Source: Janthinobacterium sp. (lineage in GTDB: Bacteria > Pseudomonadota > Gammaproteobacteria > Burkholderiales > Burkholderiaceae_D). Taken from it: 10,410 nucleotides of DNA. The position numbers and the translations under genes are program-made. Under the pieces are notes generated by a model. The model searched no databases, was not told the DNA's origin, and saw only the letters and a program-made list of their open reading frames with translations. Position 1 is the stretch's first letter; every line of letters starts with the position of its first letter. Below, one piece after another: positions 6,343-10,410 of the stretch. The stretch lies in NCBI GenBank assembly GCA_003482555.1, contig DMYQ01000197.1:28466-38875 (forward strand). Direction: 5' to 3'.

Positions 6343-8379
6343 ATGTTCACGAAAATCCTGATCGCCAACCGTGGTGAAATCGCCTGCCGAGTGGCCGCCA
6401 CCGCGCGCCGCATGGGCATCAAAACCGTCGCCGTCTATTCGGAGGCGGACGCCGGCGCCAAGCATGTCGCCGGGTGCGACGAGGCGGTCTTGATCGGGCC
6501 GGCGGCGGCCAAGGAAAGCTATCTGCGCGGCGACAAGATCATCGCCGTCGCGCTGGCCACGGGCGCCCAGGCGATCCATCCCGGCTACGGCTTCCTGTCC
6601 GAAAACGCCGACTTCGCCGACGCCTGCGCGCAAGCGGGCCTGGTCTTCATCGGCCCGCCGGCTGCGGCGATGCGCGCGATGGGTTCGAAATCGGCCGCCA
6701 AGTCGCTGATGGAAAAAGCCAGGGTGCCCCTGGTGCCGGGCTACCACGGCGACATCCAGGACGCCGACTTCCTGCAGGCGCAAGCCGACCAGATGGGTTA
6801 CCCGGTGCTGCTCAAGGCTTCCGCCGGCGGCGGCGGCAAGGGCATGCGCGTGGTGGAAAACACGGCCGACTTCAAGGCCGCGCTGGCTTCCTGCAAGCGC
6901 GAAGCGATCAGCTCCTTCGGCGACGACAAGGTGCTGGCCGAAAAATACCTGTCGCGGCCGCGGCATATCGAAATCCAGGTCTTCGCCGACACTGTGGGCA
7001 ATTGCATCTACCTGTTCGAGCGCGACTGCTCGGTGCAGCGCCGCCACCAGAAAGTGCTGGAAGAAGCGCCGGCGCCCAATATGCCGCCCGAGCGCCGCGC
7101 CGCCATGGGCGAGGCCGCCGTGGCCGCCGCCAAGGCGGTCGGCTACGTCGGCGCCGGCACCGTCGAATTCATCGCCAACCAGGACGGCTCCTTTTACTTC
7201 ATGGAGATGAACACGCGCCTGCAAGTCGAGCACCCGGTCACTGAAATGATCACCGGCACCGACCTGGTCGAATGGCAGTTGCGCGTCGCCTGCGGCGAGG
7301 CGCTGCCGAAGCAGCAGCACGAATTGCGCATCCACGGTCACGCCATCGAAGCGCGCATCTACGCCGAGAATCCGGAAAAAGGCTTCCTGCCCTCGATCGG
7401 CACCCTGCGCCACCTGAACACCCCGGCCGCCGTCACGTTCAAACTGGGCGGCGCCGGCGGCGTGCCGGCCGCCGTCCGGGTCGACTCCGGCGTGCGCGAG
7501 GGCGACGCCATCTCGCCGTTCTACGACCCGATGATCGCCAAGCTGATCGTCTGGGGCGCCGACCGCGCCGAAGCGTTGGCGCGCATGGCGCAGGCGCTGT
7601 CGGAATACCAGATCGTCGGCCTGGCCAGCAATATCGCCTTCCTCAAGCGCCTGATCGAGGGCGCCGCCTTCGCCACGGCCGACCTGGACACGGGCTTGAT
7701 CGAACGCAACCAGGAGAGCCTGTTCCCGGCCCTGCGCGCGGCGCCGCCGGCCGCCCTGGCGCTGGCGGCCGTGTCCCTGATGGTGGCTGAAAAAGAGCTG
7801 TCCGAATCGCAGTCGGCCGGCAATCCATCCGACCCCTGGGGCAACGCCCTGGGCTGGCGCCTGAACAGCGCCTTGCGGCGCCAGCTGTCATTCAGCGACG
7901 ACTATACGCTCGCCAGCGAGGTTAAGGCCAAGGCATATGTGAACGAGGTCGAATACCACGCCGGCGGCTGGCTGCTGGACGGCCAGGCGCTGACCCTGAT
8001 GACGCGCCGCGGCCTGGAACTGAGCATCAAGCTGGGCGACAGCGCCGCCCACGGCACCGTGCGCCGGGATGGCGAAGTCTTCCACGTCTTCACCGGCGGC
8101 GCCCACTACGCGCTGCACTACCTCGATCCGATGGCGCACGCCGGCGAGGCCGAAGCCGAAGGCGGACGCCTGACCGCGCCCATGCCCGGCAAGGTGGTGG
8201 CGGTACTGGTCGAGAAAGGTCAGCAGGTCAAGAAGGGCGAACCGCTGGTGATCATGGAAGCGATGAAGATGGAGCACACCATCGCCGCGCCGCACGACGG
8301 CCTGGTGGAAGACATCCTGTACGCGGTCGGCGACCAGGTCGGCGACGGCGCGCCGCTGCTGGCCTTCAGCGCCGTTTGA
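6343..8379 (+). CDS. liuD: 3-methylcrotonyl-CoA carboxylase, biotin-carrying (alpha) subunit
   Basis: LiuD carboxylates its own covalently bound biotin with ATP and bicarbonate and passes the carboxyl group to LiuB. At 678 residues it has the normal three-part plan. The biotin carboxylase part (about 1-445) has K158 and the ATP-grasp loop GGGGKGM around K166. It also has the EMNTRLQVEHPVTE block with E288, N290, R292, Q294, V295 and E296, the same numbering as E. coli AccC. A linker/BT domain occupies about 450-600. The C-terminal biotinyl domain starts near 605, with the target lysine K642 in EAMKMEHT, 36 residues from the end. A propionyl- or geranyl-CoA carboxylase alpha subunit would look similar; liuB, liuC and liuE in the same string favour MCC. 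The direct upstream neighbours are the genes that make its biotin. The ghrA-like gene follows after 10 nt. Confidence 0.94.
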   Translation: MFTKILIANRGEIACRVAATARRMGIKTVAVYSEADAGAKHVAGCDEAVLIGPAAAKESYLRGDKIIAVALATGAQAIHPGYGFLSENADFADACAQAGLVFIGPPAAAMRAMGSKSAAKSLMEKARVPLVPGYHGDIQDADFLQAQADQMGYPVLLKASAGGGGKGMRVVENTADFKAALASCKREAISSFGDDKVLAEKYLSRPRHIEIQVFADTVGNCIYLFERDCSVQRRHQKVLEEAPAPNMPPERRAAMGEAAVAAAKAVGYVGAGTVEFIANQDGSFYFMEMNTRLQVEHPVTEMITGTDLVEWQLRVACGEALPKQQHELRIHGHAIEARIYAENPEKGFLPSIGTLRHLNTPAAVTFKLGGAGGVPAAVRVDSGVREGDAISPFYDPMIAKLIVWGADRAEALARMAQALSEYQIVGLASNIAFLKRLIEGAAFATADLDTGLIERNQESLFPALRAAPPAALALAAVSLMVAEKELSESQSAGNPSDPWGNALGWRLNSALRRQLSFSDDYTLASEVKAKAYVNEVEYHAGGWLLDGQALTLMTRRGLELSIKLGDSAAHGTVRRDGEVFHVFTGGAHYALHYLDPMAHAGEAEAEGGRLTAPMPGKVVAVLVEKGQQVKKGEPLVIMEAMKMEHTIAAPHDGLVEDILYAVGDQVGDGAPLLAFSAV

Positions 8380-8389
8380 GGGGGCGGGC

Positions 8390-9322
8390 ATGCACATACT
8401 CTTGCACCGCGCCGACGGCGACACCCAGCCCTGGATCGCCGATTTTGCCGAGCTGCTGCCGGAAGCGGAGATCGTGCTCTGGCGCGAGGGCGAAAAGGCG
8501 CGCCCCTGCGACTACGCCGTGGTCTGGTCGCCGCCGCCGGCGATGCTGCGCGAACTGAACGAAGTGAAGGCGATTTTCAACGCCGGCGCCGGCGTCGACG
8601 GCCTGCTCAAATTCGGCGCCGATCTGTCGCCGCGCATTCCGCTGGTGCGCCTGGACGACGCCGGCATGGGCGTGCAGATGGCCGAATACGTGACGCATGC
8701 GCTGCTGCGCTATTTCCGCCGCTTCGACGAATACGAAGCCCAGGCCCGCGACGGCCTGTGGCGGCCGCTGGCCGGCCGGCGCAAGGAAGATTTCGCGGTC
8801 GGCGTGCTGGGCATGGGCATGCTGGGCGCGCGCGTGCTGGAAGCGCTGGCGCCGTTCGGCTTCCCGCTGCGCGGCTGGAGCCGCACCCCGAAAGACATCC
8901 CCGGCGTGGCCTGCTTTTCCGGCGCCGACGGCCTGGAAGCCTTCCTGCGCGGCAGCCGCGCCCTGGTCTGCATGCTGCCGCTCACGCCCGACACCGCCAA
9001 TCTGCTCGACCGCAAGCACCTGGCCATGCTACAGTCGGACGCCTACCTGATCAACGTCGCCCGCGGCGCCCACGTGGCCGAGCCGGATCTGCTGACCCTG
9101 ATCAAATCCGGCCACATCGCCGGCGCCACCCTGGACGTGTTCCGCAACGAGCCGCTGCCGATGCAGCACCCGTTCTGGCAAGAGCCGCGCATCAGCATCA
9201 CGCCGCACATCGCCGCCGCCACGCTGCGGCGCGAAAGCATCGAACAAATCGCCGGCAAGATCCGCCGGCTCGAAGCCGGCCAGCCGGTGGCCGGCGTGGT
9301 CAACCGCCAGGAAGGATATTGA
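8390..9322 (+). CDS. ghrA: GhrA-type 2-hydroxyacid dehydrogenase (glyoxylate/hydroxypyruvate reductase-like)
   Basis: The 310-residue product matches the E. coli GhrA plan closely from end to end: DYAVVWSPP, FNAGAGVD, GMGVQMAEYV, FRRFDEYE, a C-terminal GY, and nearly the same length (312). These enzymes use NAD(P)H to reduce 2-keto acids such as glyoxylate and hydroxypyruvate. The Rossmann motif is GVLGMGMLG (138-146), and the catalytic set is R225 (NVARGAHV), E254 (FRNEPLP) and H273 (TPHIAA). The start ATG at 8390 has a GAGGGG site (8378-8383) overlapping the liuD stop. It lies 10 nt after liuD and one base before liuE, so it is almost certainly in the same transcript. No standard step of leucine breakdown needs such an enzyme. 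Its true substrate is unknown; the symbol reflects similarity, not proven function. Confidence 0.88.
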   Translation: MHILLHRADGDTQPWIADFAELLPEAEIVLWREGEKARPCDYAVVWSPPPAMLRELNEVKAIFNAGAGVDGLLKFGADLSPRIPLVRLDDAGMGVQMAEYVTHALLRYFRRFDEYEAQARDGLWRPLAGRRKEDFAVGVLGMGMLGARVLEALAPFGFPLRGWSRTPKDIPGVACFSGADGLEAFLRGSRALVCMLPLTPDTANLLDRKHLAMLQSDAYLINVARGAHVAEPDLLTLIKSGHIAGATLDVFRNEPLPMQHPFWQEPRISITPHIAAATLRRESIEQIAGKIRRLEAGQPVAGVVNRQEGY

Positions 9323-9323
9323 T

Positions 9324-10235
9324 ATGAACAGTTTGCCCCAGCAAGTCAAAATCGTCGAAGTGGGCCCCCGCGACGGCCTGCAAAACGAGAAGGAAACCAT
9401 CCCCGCCGCCGTCAAGATCGAGTTGATCGACCGCCTCGGCCGGGCCGGCTTCGTCAACATCGAGGCGGCTTCCTTTGTGTCGCCGAAATGGGTGCCGCAG
9501 ATGGCCACCAGCGCCGAGGTGATGGCCGCCATCGAGCGCCGCCCCGGCGTGATCTATTCCGCGCTGACGCCGAACATGCAGGGCTTCGACGCGGCGCTGG
9601 CGGCCAGGGCCGGCGAGGTGGTGATCTTCGGCTCGGCCTCGGAAGCGTTCTCGCAAAAGAACATCAACTGCTCGATCGCCGAATCGATCGCCCGCTTCGA
9701 AGGCGTCGCCAGGGCCGCCAAGGAACACGGCCTGCGCCTGCGCGGCAGCATCAGCTGCGCCTTCGGCTGCCCCTACCAGGGCGAAGTGGCGCTGGACGCG
9801 GTGGCCGACGTGGTCGCGCGCATGCGCGAACTGGGTTGCGACGAGATCGACATCGCCGACACCATCGGCGTGGCGACGCCACGCAAGACGCAGGCGGTGA
9901 TGCTGCGCGCGGCCCGGGAATTCGCCCTCGAGCGCCTGTCCGGCCACTTCCACGACACCTACGGCCAGGCGCTGGCGAACATCTACGCCAGTCTGGAAGT
10001 GGGCGTGGCGATCTTCCATTCGTCCGTCTCGGGCCTGGGCGGCTGCCCCTACGCCAAGGGCGCCACCGGCAACGTCGCCACCGAGGACGTGCTGTACTTG
10101 ATGCAGGGCCTGGGCATCGCCACCGGGATCGACCTCGATCTGGTGGTCGACGCCGGCCAGTTCATCGCCCAGCACCTGGGCCGCAAGGGTGCCAGCCGGG
10201 CCGGCAACGCCATCGCCGCCAAACGCGCCGGCTAA
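9324..10235 (+). CDS. liuE: Hydroxymethylglutaryl-CoA lyase
   Basis: LiuE cleaves HMG-CoA into acetyl-CoA and acetoacetate, the last reaction of the leucine route. It is a TIM-barrel enzyme of the HMGL-like family that needs a divalent metal. The 303 residues match bacterial forms. Key sites are R16 and D17 in VGPRDGLQNE, SISCAFGCPYQG in the middle, metal-binding H208 and H210 in HFHDTYGQALANI, and the active cysteine C241 in the signature GLGGCPYAKGATGNVATED. These residues keep a constant offset of 25 from the human enzyme (R41, H233, C266), so there is no internal gain or loss. ATG 9324 follows the ghrA-like stop by one base and has a strong AGGAAGGA site at 9309-9316. It is the last gene of the string in the window; a hairpin follows 15 nt after its stop. 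Confidence 0.97.
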   Translation: MNSLPQQVKIVEVGPRDGLQNEKETIPAAVKIELIDRLGRAGFVNIEAASFVSPKWVPQMATSAEVMAAIERRPGVIYSALTPNMQGFDAALAARAGEVVIFGSASEAFSQKNINCSIAESIARFEGVARAAKEHGLRLRGSISCAFGCPYQGEVALDAVADVVARMRELGCDEIDIADTIGVATPRKTQAVMLRAAREFALERLSGHFHDTYGQALANIYASLEVGVAIFHSSVSGLGGCPYAKGATGNVATEDVLYLMQGLGIATGIDLDLVVDAGQFIAQHLGRKGASRAGNAIAAKRAG

Positions 10236-10356
10236 GACGCGGGTCGGCGACGCCGGGCCGGGTTCGACCCGGCTGGCGCCGAGGAGGCGGCGGGCGCGCG
10301 TCCAGCATCGACTTCAGCGGCCTCACTTCCCTTGAGGTGCGTGGCCAGCGTACAGC
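10236..10356. other. Non-coding region after liuE
   Basis: I see no supported gene here. The frame that runs through it is an out-of-phase shadow of liuE. It begins GC-rich with one large hairpin (10251-10278), contains a small CCTCA/TGAGG stem (10321-10337), and then gives way to the AT-rich promoter-like patch. Confidence 0.6.
10251..10278 (+). terminator. GC-rich hairpin after liuE, possible terminator without T run
   Basis: The core is a perfect 7-bp stem GCCGGGT/ACCCGGC (10257-10263 with 10267-10273) closed by a TCG loop. It extends through a G-T pair and, past one bulged G, four more pairs CGCC/GGCG (10251-10254 with 10275-10278). No T run follows, so it is not a classic intrinsic terminator. 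It may still slow polymerase or protect the 3' end of the liu/bio transcript. Confidence 0.5.
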
Positions 10357-10385
10357 TTGAGTCGTGCGAACTTGTGAACTACAAT
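10357..10385 (+). promoter_or_regulatory. Candidate sigma-70 promoter reading out of the right edge
   Basis: TTGAGT (10357-10362, four of six to the -35 consensus) is separated by exactly 17 nt from TACAAT (10380-10385, five of six to the -10 consensus). The sequence turns AT-rich here, unlike the rest of the window. It points toward a gene beyond the end. Tandem dyad-like repeats overlap the -10 element. Confidence 0.5.
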
Positions 10386-10397
10386 AATGTAACTACA
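10373..10397 (+). repeat. Tandem imperfect repeat with dyads over the promoter -10, possible operator
   Basis: TGTGAACTACA (10373-10383) and TGTAACTACA (10388-10397) differ by one inserted G and start 15 nt apart. Each lies in a short dyad: TTGT-N5-ACAA (10372-10384) and the perfect ATGTA-AC-TACAT (10387-10398). Two half-site pairs overlapping a -10 hexamer are typical of a repressor operator. I do not recognise the regulator. Confidence 0.4.
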
Positions 10398-10410
10398 TAA
10401 GCGGAGTTTC

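Noticed and set aside
9488..10360. Plus-strand open frame of 290 codons overlapping liuE and its 3' region
   Set aside because: It is an out-of-phase reading of liuE with Arg/Gly-rich sequence and no domain.

Overview
The window is strongly GC-rich and gene-dense. All genes lie on the + strand and form one nearly continuous gene string. The protein families, gene order and codon use fit a betaproteobacterium of the order Burkholderiales. The Oxalobacteraceae (Massilia/Duganella/Janthinobacterium type) is my best guess from recognition; I could not run a similarity search.

Layout: (1) 1-1101, the 3' two-thirds of liuB, the carboxyltransferase (beta) subunit of 3-methylcrotonyl-CoA carboxylase (MCC). 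(2) 1113-1898, liuC, a crotonase-fold 3-methylglutaconyl-CoA hydratase. (3) 1912-6271, a biotin-synthesis block bioA-bioF-bioD-bioB; bioD carries a one-base frameshift at a C5 run (4752-4756). (4) 6343-8379, liuD, the biotin-carrying alpha subunit of MCC. (5) 8390-9322, a GhrA-type 2-hydroxyacid dehydrogenase. (6) 9324-10235, liuE, 3-hydroxy-3-methylglutaryl-CoA lyase. (7) 10236-10410, a non-coding tail with a strong GC-rich hairpin followed by an AT-rich promoter/operator-like patch that probably serves a gene beyond the window.

The genes combine leucine/isovalerate breakdown with synthesis of its cofactor. MCC (LiuB + LiuD) carboxylates 3-methylcrotonyl-CoA using biotin attached to LiuD, LiuC hydrates the product to HMG-CoA, and LiuE splits HMG-CoA into acetyl-CoA and acetoacetate. 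The four biotin genes sit exactly between the two MCC subunit genes, so the cofactor pathway is embedded in the operon of a biotin enzyme. bioC/bioH, isovaleryl-CoA dehydrogenase (liuA) and any regulator are not in view.

Most junctions are 1-13 nt. The only larger internal gap is the 71 nt before liuD, which is AT-rich and has a -10-like hexamer. I see no tRNA, rRNA, CRISPR array, insertion sequence or phage gene. The points most worth a second look are the operon architecture, the bioD frameshift, the GhrA-like gene inside the leucine operon, and the tandem-repeat operator-like patch at the right edge.
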